A stretch of 64,000 nucleotides of DNA from Ectocarpus siliculosus (GCA_000310025.1 FN649729.1:1403451-1467450), one strand, 5' to 3'. Shown: positions 12,285-23,601, counted from the first letter of the stretch. Made by a program: numbers and translations. The notes: a model not told the origin generated them from the letters alone.

Positions 12285-12404
12285 TGCACAAGATGCCGAA
12301 CACCCTTAGCGGGATGCAGGGCGCCCTTCATGCGACTCGCTGGCGAGGTCAATGGTCTAACGACTACGGCATGCACGACTATGAGTACCCCCCCCCCCCC
12401 CCTA
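12285..12404 (+). repeat. Dispersed poly-C-associated repeat, copy A
   Basis: This shares GCACAAGATGCCGAACACCC, CCTTCATGCGACTCGC and then ACGACTACGGCATGCACGAC with 30361-30571, where both copies end in ATGAGTAC followed by a C run. A shorter derivative is at 55389-55478. Confidence 0.75.
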
Positions 12405-13453
12405 CATGATACGATCGTTCTCCCCACTGTGGCCGATCAACACTACCGTGCACTTTTATTTTTCGACACCTTTTCGCTTGTGGAGGTCTAGACACCTCGC
12501 ATATTCTCCTGCCTACCCTTTCAACCTTTTAACACCGGAATCGTTCCTCCCCGTGACGGCTTCAAACCTCCTTGACCCTTTCTTCCGCGTCCCTGGCCGA
12601 AGCCCTTGAGAGCGTACCGAGCGAAAACATCTCTGCAGCCAATCAAGAAACTCTAGGTATCATCTTCGACGATGCGTCTTCACAACAGTAGATTACAGTA
12701 ACATGAAAATCACTACAGGGGACACACAGGCCTGACTTCAGTAAGCATCACGGAAAAAAATTCACTCTACACCGCACACCGCAGGGTCAAATCTGTAACG
12801 CCGACCGAAACATACCAACCATCTAGGTCAACCAGACCAGAAGAAACCTACGAACCTAAACGCATGAAAAAAATCAGCCAAGAACCACCCCAATATGTGC
12901 TTCTCGCTGGTAAATGTGATAGGTTGGCTCTGCAAGAGAGCTGCTGGTGCATAAGGTAACTTGTGTGCCTTTTTAACACTTCTAGTATAACTCGGCCATT
13001 TAGTGGCGACGGGAGAACTTTAACATCAAGAACCCTAATAAAATGACGTCCTTCTTGTGAACTACCTACGTGCAAGTTGCCGGGCATGGCACCCGCGCGT
13101 CTCCAACAAATCAATACACTGTAGAGAGGGACCGGTTACGACGACGACGAAGACTTGCACCTACTGTAGCGGAGAATCCCCAATGAAACGGTTCTGCCTC
13201 ATCCAACGAGGATTCCCGGGTCAGAAAGGATGTAAAATACATTTGCGGTAGTCCAATGGTGCCTAGCTTCCGGCCCATCCAATCGCGACCATATTTCTTT
13301 TAAGTGGGAAGGATGTCCATCCGCTGTACAGTGGAGCAACGTTTGTGTCAGTCCTTTCTTGCCCTACCCCGCCTATCCTTAAGAACCCGTCGGTGGAGAG
13401 GCCGGTACATCTCCGAGCAACTGAACGGTGTTCGAAAGTGCTTACGGAAAACA
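12405..13453. other. No supported gene; 3' flank of the kinase gene
   Basis: No reading frame with recognisable content was found between the poly-C repeat and the kinase stop codon. The stretch presumably includes the kinase 3' untranslated region. Confidence 0.4.
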
Positions 13454-16400
13454 TTATACAAGCAGCTCATCCTGTAGAGCCTGCAAGCGCTGGACGACTT
13501 GTCTAGCAAACGGTCTTTCGTCGGGGTCTTCGTGCCACATGTCTTGAATAATCTGCTTGAACGGTAGGCAACGCAGGCAAAGGTCCACATTATTGACAGT
13601 TCGATGACAAGTGATGACGCGCTCAGAAGCTTGTGTTGGGGCTGGGCACGGTGATTGGTCGACGAATGACAGAGTTGCACGTGTCTCGCCAACCCCCCCA
13701 AACTTTCTCAAACGCCGTTAAGTGAAGCCATGTACTGTCGCATCGACGACGAAAATCTCCGCGTTGACACCGGGCCCTCGCTGAAACAAGACATTAAGGA
13801 TGTGTCTTGGTGCACCCACTCTATCGACGCTAGGTGTTCACACAGAAAGTCTAAAGCAAAAGAGTGCCACAGAGCGCAGCACAGACCCAAGGAGCGAGGT
13901 GTCAGAGATGTAAATGGCTTCTTATTAGTCCGCTTTAGGAGCTAAAACTCTTTTTGAGTAAATGCCCCACCCACCCATTTGATTTTGAAGGTGGGGGAAC
14001 GGGGAGAATCAACTTGAGGTACCCGGTAGCTTGGAATGCTTTGGCGAAGGGAATCATAAGGTACCATTTGGGGACTTGGTCATCTGGGACCAGGGTGCAA
14101 TAAGATGAACTCCGTTCAACGGAGGAGGGAGAACGTTTGGTTGACCGCTTGGAGGATAGAGGGAGGCAGAGAGAGGCAGACACTCGATCCCTGCAAGGAA
14201 AAGGCGCCCGACAAAGTTGGCATCGCTCTCTTTCCTCGGGTGCAGAAAAGTGAAGACGAAGGCAATTCGAAGAAAAACAGCAGCGAACATTGACGGTTTG
14301 TATACTTTTTGCGATCCGGTTGGTGCAGAATGGGTGAACTCACCTCGACGAAGCCCTTGTGCCACGACGGATCTATTTCCGGCCTTTCATGAGCCGCACG
14401 CGCTTCGTCGAAAGTTTCCACATCGGGGAAGGGCAATCCACCAGACACCAGTGAATAGTAGATCATTCCCATGGCGTAGATGTCAACCTTTTCTGTCACG
14501 GGCTGGCGTAGGAGTTGGGCGGCGGATGGACAAAGACAGCAAAAATCACTAAAAGTAAACGAGGGACGGTCTATACATTCACGTCTTGGTACTTCCCAGA
14601 ATATGCCTCAGGTGGCGTGAGATATCACACCCCGGTCATGACATTTTTTGCGTGCGGCAACACTATCGTACGTAGTGTGGTATTCTGTAGGGGGTGTGGA
14701 AATGTTGTCCGCCCCACTTCTTCGTCTGAATTTCACTTGGACGTCCATAATCTATCTGTACTGTAGCAACGTGTCGTGAAATTGTTGCCTGAAGCATGCT
14801 GCGTGGATATTCTCTGTGGGTGTGCTATCTCATACCACTTCCAATAGGACGTACTCGAGCGAAAGTCTAGGCCGTGCTCCCAAGCAGAAGATTGCCGTCT
14901 GTTAAAGCGAGGACCGAGGAAATCTGGACCCCAAGCCATGTTCAGATTATACAAAATGGTTGCGAATACTTCGCTCGAGACCACGCGGGCAAGAGTACAG
15001 CGTGACGCGATTGCCGCCAGTTCGCAGAGCCAAAGGCATGCGTCGGCACACGCCTCCTATACGGAATGGAAATCCTTCCAGAGAGGGACCACCTCTCGAA
15101 ACCTCTCGAACTACGAAGTTCAAGCAGAAAAATCGATAAAAGAAACGCTGCCAGCCTGTTGCGTGAGAAATAGCGGCATCAAGTGCGAAAAGTCGGGACA
15201 TTTTTGGGTGCATTTTCACGCTCCTTACGCCTGAGCTCGAGCAACTGCTACGAGGTGGAGAGAATCGCGCGTATTAGGGTTTTGTCTCGGGGTGCATTGC
15301 ATGGTTCCCGTTCCACTCCTTGTCGTTGAAGAAATGAGGGCTTCTGGTACTGTGTCACCACACCGAGTGGCACTGATTTAGCAAGAAGAAGAACAGGCAA
15401 TACCTACGATTGAACACCTGCCATATCACTATTCACAAATTGCAGCCTGATAAAAACAAGTGAGCCATTCAGCACCCGACTCCCGCACATTTTGTTCCCA
15501 CCATCCGGCAATGTGTACCGCGTGACTCTATGAGTTGCGGATATTCGTTCAAAAAATGAGAATGTTTGGACTCGATACACGCGTTGCAAGCCGAAAAACG
15601 ATCGCACCACCTGACTAGGACTGGGCGAGAATTACTGCTCTTAGTAGGGTAGGTAAATGAACTGGGTTGCCTACTTCGTCTCTCTGCGCCGCACCTTTCC
15701 CGCTATATTTTCCGGTGCCCTCCACGGAACTAGGCGAGCGGGCCTGCCTGTGAGTATTGGGCAATGTTTTCCATCTGCGGAAGCGTCTGCGCTCATGAGG
15801 TGGACACTGTTGAAGTCGTTAACTTTCCCACGTCCAGCGTCGTCAATGAGCAGCTGTTGCGGTTTCATGTCCAGATGGATCGCGCCGGCGATCTCATGCA
15901 ATGCCTGCAGCCAACACCCAAGGGGAACAGGGACAACGGTTAGGCTGGTATATGTAGCACTCGTTTCAGCGCGTTTGCTGGAGCATACACGTTTCACCAT
16001 GTCCTGGAAAACCGAGGAGGGTGTAGTGCTGTCGCGGGCGCTGGCATCCAAGCAACATCGTTGCCGAGCACAACCGGGTACGCCTTGCGCCAGCCACGAT
16101 ACACCATGAGTCGCGTGTTGATGTTGAGCTCCACCTGAAATGATGAGCTTCATCCCAACAACCTGTTGTGTGGGTCGGAAATAGCAAGCCCATTTGATTG
16201 CTTCCGGTGCAGTCAATCAATTCCACTTTCCCGGGTGCGCCACGGAGCAATGGCTCTTTGTTTCTGATCGAATACACGGAACACGCGACAAGGGCGTCCT
16301 ACCTTCGCGTGCTCTCCGCCGCGGTGAGAGTGGTTGAAAGTGGTCAGTCACGGCTTTAAAAGTAGTGCCTTATCAATTCTATTTTGACGTGCCCAAAATG

Positions 16401-19400
16401 TTTCCTGTATCCCTCCTCTCCATATCTTGCCTGCATCCCTTGGGCGACGTCGAGCGCCAAGGAAACCACGCGGCGTAAAGAAAGTTTCTCTTTCTTCCTG
16501 AAAATGGTGTGCAGAAAATTGTCCGGGTGGTACTCTGTCACCACCGTGGTATTGCAGAAGCCGAGCATGCCCACAACGTTTGGGTGCCCCCGCAACTGCG
16601 GGAGTTTGAACGAGACGGGCGGCCGAGAACGGACAGCGTGATCAGCGCACCTGCGTTGCACAGTTATATGCGTTCTTATCGAAAAGGTTTTCTAGAGATC
16701 CACGAGGGGAGGGGAGAACCCCTGAATTCCAAAGCAGCCATGACTTCAAGGAAGGGGAGGTACGGTCTGAAGAAAAAACTTCGCATGTCGACAACAGCTT
16801 CGGCAAAACAATTATTACATGGTTAGACTACACAATTCTGTGAAATGGTTATTACATTGGTGTGAGGTATGCAAGAGGTAATCGGTCATGTCATGAAAAC
16901 TGCCATAGAGTTGGACGTCTTGTCATTCGTTTGGACTGGGCGAAAACAAGTATTGGGTGGTCTGGATCGAAATCAGGACAAACTACGTGAGAACCCCTTG
17001 TCGTATATGGAGAGCAAGGCAGAAAGATTGGGAAACAATAGTGACAAACGTAAAACCTTAGGAGGGAACCAAGACAAATGATGTTCTCACCGCTTCGAGC
17101 GTCAAAGACTCTACCCTATGCATTTCGAGGTGCGCTTTCAGCCTTCGTAGCTCCTCCACATGCTGGAGGGTCTTGACGACCACAGCCTCTCCCTCGTATT
17201 CAACCATGTGCACGGTACGCACTCTGCCCGTACCGATGAGAGTCATTTCTCCGCTCAACATTCTCTGCACAGGCCACATTAAAAGACACACGGAAAAGAT
17301 CGCGAAGGTATGGCGACAACTCAGCTGTAGCGATGGCTGTGTGGAGTCAATCATTGCGCTGTCTCAACATGCACCAAACAACCAGGTGTCACGGTTGTCC
17401 TCTTGCCCCAACATCAACCCGCAACCACAACGTCCATACGCGAGATTCCCGGCCAACAGGTTGCAGAATTGAACTTTCTTTTTTCTTCGCGCTGCATATT
17501 GTAGTTCTTGTTCATGAGCCGGAGACAAGGAGACCAAACCTGGCAGCAATAGGAAAGACACACCATTTGCCGCCCCACTCTCTGCGAATATTTGTTTTCT
17601 TCATATCTCAACGAGTGACGTTGTTGGGTAGGCTTGTGATCGGGATCATAATTTGGACATGACCGGATCATGACTCAGTGATCAGGTCATGACTGAGTCA
17701 TGCCTGAGGCATGATCCCATCATGACCGGATCATGATCAGATCATGATTGCGGTCATGACCCCGTTCCATGACCCGATCATGATCAGATCATGACCGCGT
17801 CATACCGGATCATGACTTAGTTTGATTGTTCTCACTTTCGCAGGAGTTTTCGCCCAGACTACTGCATCATGACCCGGTCATGACCTAGCCATGATATTCT
17901 CATTAACGAGCCGTGATCGTGTCATGACCGGGACACGATAAGTGCAACATGACCAGACATGATCATGGCATCACTACATCGTGAACCAACCGTGACCCGA
18001 TGTTCTGTCTAGATTTGTTGCATCACCGTTAACCTGGCGCCTATGTCGGCAAACCTACGTAGAAGTTGTCCCATCAACACCAACCTAGCGCCAATGCCGG
18101 CGCACCACTAGAACTTATCCACCCAGCTCCAACCTGGCACCTATCGTGTGGGTTTGGGGTTAGGGTGGAGGTGAGGATTTTTGGGCAATTTCATGCCCCT
18201 GCCAAAGCAGAAAATCTAACGTTTAGGAGCACCAGAAATGCATTCGTCATGACCAATTCATGACCGAGTCATACCGAGTGTTGACCTGGTCATGGACGAT
18301 TCATGACTCGGTCACGACCGGGTCATGAACCGACCATGACTCGAGTCACGACCGAGTCATGATCGAAGCATGACCGAGGCATGACTTCGGTCATTATCAT
18401 GATCATGGTCGAGGCCATGGTGGTGACTGGGTCATGAACGTCATGACGAGTCATGACCGGGTCATGACCCGTGGTCGGGCCATGAGTGAGTCATGATCGG
18501 AAACCAAAGAACGTCAAAGCCCCCTCATAAATCCGCGCTTTTCGATCACGTGATTTCCTTCCATCACGTCGTTCGTTCTTCTGACCCGGCGCTGTATACA
18601 GTGGTCTGTCCCTTGTTACCTGCCCCTTCGGGCTCTTAATAACAACAACTATGTTTCAAACTGTGTAAGCCGTGTTCTTGAGCAGAAGGAAGGAGAAGCT
18701 GGACCCTTTCTCGCAACAAAGTAGGCGGTGATAAAAGTATGGGTTAGACGCTGTCCTGCCAAGATTAAATGAAGCAGTCGGCAGACAAAACACGGCACAC
18801 CCACCACAGTTTCTGCGTCTTATGTGAACGAACCCCGTAGGTAACCCCAGATCTGTGTACAACCCGACCCTTGTCCTTCCCCTCCTCGCGCGCGACAAAG
18901 AGAGAAAGAGAGAGTCTGCAACAACTTCGCGATGGCAAAACAAAAAAGGGTTGGCGAATAAAACACTGTCCCAAACTGTTAACACGCTTCACTCCGATTA
19001 GGAGGTGGGCATCAAGCCGGACGCTCTCACCTCGATTTCTTGGCAACCGAACTTATAATTCGCTGGGTTCGGCTGCTTTTCCCACAACGGGTTCCTATCG
19101 CACGGCTCTCCTGCTTCGCTGACGTGGAGATGATAGAGCTTCCTTCTACCCTGTGCGAGGGTGGTGTTTGCGTGAAGTCCAATCCGAGCCGTTGTTGCCG
19201 TTCCTTCTGGTATTCGTCGAAGTTCCAAGTCTTTCTTCGAAGCAGGGTCGTCGAAGGGAGAGACGCTATCCATTGTTTCTTCTCCAGCGGACACATTGGC
19301 GGCCACGAGAAGCAGGTTGATCATGGCGTTGGCGGCCGGACGCAAAGAAAATCGTCTTCGAATCCGGCGGCGATTGAGGTTGGCTGTCTTGGGCCGCCTT

Positions 19401-19438
19401 CTCCGGAGGACTGCAGGTGCTGACGACGGACGAATCAT
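13454..19438 (-). CDS. Protein kinase-like protein, six exons, 405 residues
   Basis: Exons on the minus strand: 19031-19438, 17091-17264, 16431-16595, 15695-15904, 14344-14502, 13454-13555. All junctions are phase 0 and the joined frame is 405 codons plus a stop. Kinase hallmarks, in predicted numbering: glycine loop IGTGRV at 146-151, Lys167 in VVVK, catalytic loop HLDMKPQQ at 259-266, DFN at 279-281, APE at 312-314, VDIYAMG at 325-331 and Arg386 in DERP. The loop Asp and metal-binding Asp are kept, but the HRD Arg is Leu, the loop Asn is Gln and the DFG Gly is Asn. The 136-residue N-terminal exon is Arg-rich, then has a short hydrophobic stretch near 38-47 and N-x-S/T sites at 48 and 91. 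That could mean a secretory-pathway type II kinase (inference). The third intron begins GC (CAG/GCAAG). The first ATG in the exon was taken as the start. Confidence 0.8.
17649..17960. repeat. Degenerate array built on TCATGA, block 1
   Basis: Units of roughly 10-13 bp of the form GG(A/T)TCATGACC repeat irregularly, with at least a dozen TCATGA cores by eye. The core is palindromic, so the tract reads alike on both strands. It lies in the first intron of the kinase gene (17265-19030). No ORF is associated. A degraded satellite, or clustered sites for a dimeric DNA-binding protein, are both possible. Confidence 0.8.
18000..18150. repeat. Two to three copies of a ~60-bp unit
   Basis: Between the two TCATGA blocks, CCATCAACACCAACCTAGCG-type units recur with a spacing of about 60 bp: CATCACCGTTAACCTGGCGCC, CATCAACACCAACCTAGCGCC and CCCAGCTCCAACCTGGCACC. 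All lie within the kinase intron. Confidence 0.55.
18240..18500. repeat. Degenerate array built on TCATGA, block 2
   Basis: A second block of the same TCATGACC/GGTCATGA repeats, with about ten cores, is separated from block 1 by about 280 bp of other sequence in the same kinase intron. Units vary as GAGTCATGATCG, GGTCATGAACC and TTCATGACTC. Confidence 0.8.
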
Positions 19439-20240
19439 GGTGTGCTCCCAAAGGGGTAGACGGGTGGGCCCGGCAGCATCTATCCGCCGAAACTGAGAGT
19501 GCAATCGGTCGGTGTGGGGAGTAGCAGAAATAGCAGCAGGCAACAGCGAGGGTTGAAATGTTGTTGATTCAGTTTCTCCAAGAAACGGGCAGCAAGGGGA
19601 GGAAGTTGGTGCCGGGTAAGCGTATACATAGATCGAACAAGGTGCGCCATGTTTAATACGGCCTTAGTTTTGGCGATGAGGACTTGCGGTTTGCGTTCGT
19701 GAAGCCTTGCGCGGTATAGCTGAATGTACATATCAGTTGTTTCTCTCACAGCCCGTTTGAATCGACTCCGGCTGTAACTCTATGGTCAAAATAAATTGGC
19801 ATTACAGCAGTAAACGGGAAATTTACTTTGCAGTGCGCTCCAGTGGTGAGCGTGAAGTCTTGGTATTGCTGTCTCATTCTCTCTGACAGGCATATTATAC
19901 CCAAAACTATCTACTAGTTGTCTCTTTGGCGACTCTTGCCGGCAAGTTATTGTCCGACCGAGCTGGCTCCAACAACACATATGCGATGTTTCGCACGGAA
20001 ACCAATACTGAAGCTACCTATCGTTAAGATTCACCAACCCATGAACTATTCTTCGGGTACTGCTGTATGTCATCTTGCACCACCCTCGGGAGGCTCGACA
20101 CCCACATCCCGAAGGGGGATCTTGTACATGAAGAGAAATTATTGGATAGGGCGGGATGAGCCGCGGGGTAGCGACTCAATATCTTGCAGTAGTCTTATCT
20201 GCGATGCTGATGGTGCACGAATGCCGACACACACAGCAGA
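19439..20240. other. Upstream flank of the kinase gene
   Basis: Only short unassignable ORFs are present. The region should contain the kinase promoter on the minus strand, but I recognise no specific element. It ends at the GCAGA target-site duplication (20236-20240) of the LTR element. Confidence 0.4.
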
Positions 20241-20466
20241 TGTTCGTGTGTGCATGAGCGGATGAGGATATTCTAACGGGACTGTAGGAAGTGGCTACGT
20301 AGATAGAAATTGATATTCCCCTGGCTCGGGTTTTATGGTTGATCCACGGTGCTCGGCTCGGTGGGAGTGCTTGCTGCTTTGCGACAGTCTCTCTCCCGCC
20401 GCGTCTTGATCTCGTCTGCTGTCCTTAACACAAGTGGTACAAACATCTTCAACACACATACTAACA
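20241..20466 (+). repeat. 5' LTR
   Basis: 226-bp repeat starting TGTTCG and ending CTAACA. It lacks the tandem CTCTCTG units present in the 3' LTR. Immediately after it CACTCTAGAGTG (20465-20476) forms a perfect palindrome where a primer-binding site would be expected. Confidence 0.85.
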
Positions 20467-20508
20467 CTCTAGAGTGAGTGTATCCCTCAAGGGAACCCGT
20501 GCTGGAGA

Positions 20509-21907
20509 TGAGTGGCGCCGATGCTGCAGGCCAGCCTGCCGACGTGACTGCAAGTGAGCAGCACAGGGTCCACAACCTGGAGAGCAGAATTTCAGGCCAC
20601 AGCAGCTGGCGGAGCTACTCCGAGCCGCCCTCGGAAAGGGCAATAAGAAGGGGAGTCCGGCGGCGCTGGGGTGGGCGCTGTCGTTACGGGCGCTGCGCCC
20701 ACCCGCGGTACCCAGGAGGGGGGGCCGCAAAACCAGGGAATCACGCCGCCCTCAGACCCAGCGGTTGGGCCGGGAGGCGGGGGTATCAGGGGATCGCTCA
20801 CCCAAGTTGAGACAACCCAGACGTATGGCCGTGGTACTGGTGGTTTTGGCGGACTCGTCGGAGAAGGAGACGATTTTCACCAGAACCCGTATAGCAAAAT
20901 ACGGGTGTCAGTGCACGCGCCGCGTCTCGAAGGCGACCAGGGATACTATATGTGGAGGAGGGCGTTTATCCAGGCCGCGAAAACGGTCGACATGGACGGC
21001 CAGTACGTAGGGGCCACTGAACGCCGGGCAGAAGTCGGAGACATGAATCAACCCAAAGCTACGTTGCTTGCGGATGGGTACTCCGAGGCACAGATACACC
21101 GCAGCCTCCAAGCTTTTCCTTTTCCTGTCCTCGGCCCTGGTGAGGGAATCAGACAAAGCCATCTTCGCCAGATGCGTGACGCTGAAGCAGGCCCTCGACG
21201 AACTAGGCAAGGTGCACAATCCAGAGTCGCAGGTCGCCACCCAGGAATTGCTCAGCAAGTTCCAGAACTTCAAAATGCCGGCCGACAAGAATCCAACTGA
21301 ATCGCTGATCGCCATGGAGCAACTCGCAAGTCGTCTGATCGAGAGGGGGATCAAAATTGAGGCCTCTTACGTCCTGTCGCTCTTCCTCTCAAATCTACCG
21401 GCCGAGTACGACCATGCCAGACTGACCCTGCAGTCCGCCCAGACTCTGGATCGGGGGGAGCTCATCCGTGTGGTGGGCTCCCAGCGCTCCAGCATCAACC
21501 AGGGGAAGATCCATCGGAACGGCAACCGCAACCATCACAAGGCGGCCGAGCAGTCATTAGTCGGGAGTGTCGGCAATGGCGGTGGCGGAAAAGCTGGTCG
21601 CAACCGCGGCCGCGGGGGTGGCAACGGCAACGGCAACGGCAACGGCGGTGGAGGCTGTCGCGGTGACGGCGGCCGCCGCAGGGGCCGGTGCTACCGGTGC
21701 AACAGGCGAGGGCACCAGTCGTTCGCGTGCACTGCCCCCATCGCCGAGTTCCTGCCCCAATGCGAGAACTGCGACGAATTTGGAAACGATATGAGCAAGT
21801 GCCTGTCGGCGAAGGAGGAGGAGGAGGCGAAGGACGAGACGGCAGCCATGGCAATCGTGGCGGCGGGCGATGACGAGGAGCTGGATGTCGCACGTAAGGT
21901 CTTGTAA
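20509..21907 (+). pseudogene. Copia-type gag, broken by frameshifts
   Basis: Coding signal starts at ATG 20509 (MSGADAAGQPADV), continues in a second frame from about 20590 with a TAA stop near 20650, and changes frame again near 21070-21130. The last part (to 21907) has the Copia/UBN2-like gag core, with KQALDELGKVHNPESQ and LSLFLSNLPAEYDHARLTL. A Gly/Asn-rich linker follows, then a CCHC zinc knuckle CYRCNRRGHQSFAC (C-x2-C-x4-H-x4-C) at about 21690-21731 and a second CENCDEF segment. An acidic EEEEAKDE tail ends in KVL and a stop. Gag packages element RNA in particles. The frameshifts imply this copy no longer makes an intact protein unless they are sequencing errors. Confidence 0.8.
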
Positions 21908-21936
21908 GAAGAGGCGGGACACTAAAACCGGTCGGT

Positions 21937-22440
21937 GTGCCCATAGCCGCGACGGGAGGGGCGCGGGAGGTCAACAAGCAAAACAGCCCCGTGCCGCGCA
22001 GCAAGGAGCGTGGGGGAGGGCATCATACTTAAAAAATAATCTAGGCCCATAGCCGCGACGGAAGGGGCGTGGGGGGGGCAATGTTCACAGAACACGGCGA
22101 GATGGCCATGTGCCCACAGCCGCGACGGGAGGGGCGCGGGAGGGCAACAGCCAAATAATACGGCGGGAGGGCCGTGTGCTCGCAGCCGCGACGGGAGGGG
22201 CGCGGGAGGGCAACAATCAATGCAATTCCTTGGCGCGTCGGGAGGGGCGTGGGGGGGAGGTAAACATTAGCCCCGTGGCGCGTCGGACGGGGCGCGAGAG
22301 GGGAAAAAAATCAAAGGCCCCATGGCGCGTCGGACGGGGCGTGAGGGGGGTAGACTATCGAAGCATCCCCGGGACGCGCCGGAAGGGGCGTGAGGGGGAG
22401 CCCCACGGCACGTCGGAAGGGGCGTGGGGGGGGAGAGACA
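21937..22440 (+). repeat. GC-rich tandem array between gag and 3' LTR
   Basis: About ten degenerate units, 40-70 bp apart, share the core CGACGGGAGGGGCGCGGGAG or CGTCGGACGGGGCGTGAGGG, usually preceded by CCCATAGC/CCCACAGC or CCCCGTGGCG and followed by an A-rich spacer. The units drift from a CCGCGACGG type (5' side) to a GCGCGTCGG type (3' side). No conserved ORF runs through it. It lies inside the LTR element and so is probably part of the element's transcript. Confidence 0.8.
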
Positions 22441-22524
22441 ACATGCATCGTGGTGCTAAAACGGTAACTCTTTCTCTGGCGAGGCTACAAGCCGGGACGA
22501 GCGCTGGGAGGGGAGCAACACGCA

Positions 22525-22992
22525 TCACAGTGCTGAAAATGGCGCATCTTTCTTGACGGTATATGGTTTTTGATGGTATTCGTAGCGAAGTTGATAATCC
22601 TCGTCGGTTGTCGTGAATGCACTTTGGTTGAAGAACCTGGGAGGGTGTTCCGTGTTTTTCGAAGGCGTTCGCGTCCACATGTTCAGTACTTTCCTGGTAG
22701 TCGTTTGGTTGAAACTTCTTGATTGCCGCCACGTTGGGCCGTTCTCTAGGTTGCGAAATGTGCAGGAATATGGGATACTGTTGGAACCGCTGAACGAACA
22801 TATGAAACAAATTGGGACACCAGTGTTGTTGTACTTCCCCGCGAATAGAGGACTGTCGAAAACAAAATTCATGCCGGTTATATGTCGCTCAGAAAATGTT
22901 AAAATGATTGCCTCATGCGCCGGTGCGCTGTGTTTCGTCAGCGAAGGGGGGCGATCTCGATGTTTGATGTCTGAGTAGTCGTGCAGCCGCAT
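22525..22992 (-). CDS. Hypothetical antisense ORF inside the LTR element
   Basis: A 155-codon ORF on the minus strand lies between the GC-rich array and the 3' LTR. Composition is protein-like (for example ILTFSERHITGMNFVFDSPL) but no domain is recognised. An antisense gene between gag and the 3' LTR is known from some plant elements, but here there is no homology evidence. It may be chance. Confidence 0.2.
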   Translation of the reverse strand: MRLHDYSDIKHRDRPPSLTKHSAPAHEAIILTFSERHITGMNFVFDSPLFAGKYNNTGVPICFICSFSGSNSIPYSCTFRNLENGPTWRQSRSFNQTTTRKVLNMWTRTPSKNTEHPPRFFNQSAFTTTDEDYQLRYEYHQKPYTVKKDAPFSAL

Positions 22993-23351
22993 GGTGGTGG
23001 TGGTAGTTGTTTGGACAAACTCCTCACGACAGTCTTCTTACGCTATTGCTTACCAAGAATTGGGATAGGCCGTTGTTGGAAATAGGGTTATGATCTTGGT
23101 ACTTCATGCAGGAAAAATATGAAGCACGCCGCCCACGTTTGTAGGTGTAGAATTTGAGCGTGGACGCCGGCGCAACTGGTATTGCATGTCTTGATCTTGC
23201 TCTGATTGGACGGTGAACGTTGGTTGGGGGTTTCGATCCGGAGGCCGAATTTCCCCCTATTCAATTATTTTTGTTCGTTAGGTTGCTGGTCACATCCGGC
23301 GTGTGCATTCCCCGTAATTTTTGAAGCGGTTTTTTACTTGCGTATAGAACC

Positions 23352-23359
23352 AGGGAGGG
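23352..23359 (+). promoter_or_regulatory. Polypurine tract of the LTR element
   Basis: AGGGAGGG lies directly against the first base of the 3' LTR, the position from which plus-strand DNA synthesis is primed in LTR elements. Confidence 0.7.
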
Positions 23360-23596
23360 TGTTCGTGTGTGCATGAGCGGAGGAGGGTATTCCAACGGTA
23401 CTGTAGGAAGTGGGTACGCAGATATAGGATTGATAGTCCCCTGGATCGGGTTTTATGGTTGATCCACGGGGCTCGGCTCTGTGGGAGTGCTTGTGGCTTT
23501 GCGGCACTCTCTGCTCTCTGCTCTCTCCCGCCGCGTCTTGATCTCGTCTGTTGTACTTCATACAAGTGATACAAGCATCTTCAACACAATACTACA
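23360..23596 (+). repeat. 3' LTR
   Basis: 237-bp copy of the 5' LTR, ending ACTACA, with an extra tandem CTCTCTG/CTCTGCT stretch at about 23509-23528 that accounts for its greater length. It is followed directly by the GCAGA duplication. Confidence 0.85.
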
Positions 23597-23601
23597 GCAG
23601 A

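Larger units (their letters stand above)
20241..23596 (+). mobile_element. Gag-only LTR retrotransposon with 5-bp target duplication
   Basis: Direct terminal repeats at 20241-20466 and 23360-23596 begin TGTTCGTGTGTGCATGAGCG, end in CA and are roughly 90 percent identical by eye. GCAGA flanks the element on both sides (20236-20240 and 23597-23601), the expected 5-bp duplication. A purine tract AGGGAGGG abuts the 3' LTR. Inside are a broken gag with a zinc knuckle and a GC-rich tandem array, then about 0.8 kb without recognisable pol. No protease, integrase, RT or RNase H was found, so the element would depend on enzymes from elsewhere. The layout resembles the terminal-repeat gag (TR-GAG) class known in plants. 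A conventional primer-binding site is not evident. Confidence 0.85.

Noticed and set aside
21937-22440. CRISPR-like array
   Set aside because: Units are degenerate, the spacers are short A-rich remnants of the same unit, there are no cas genes, and the setting is a eukaryotic LTR element.
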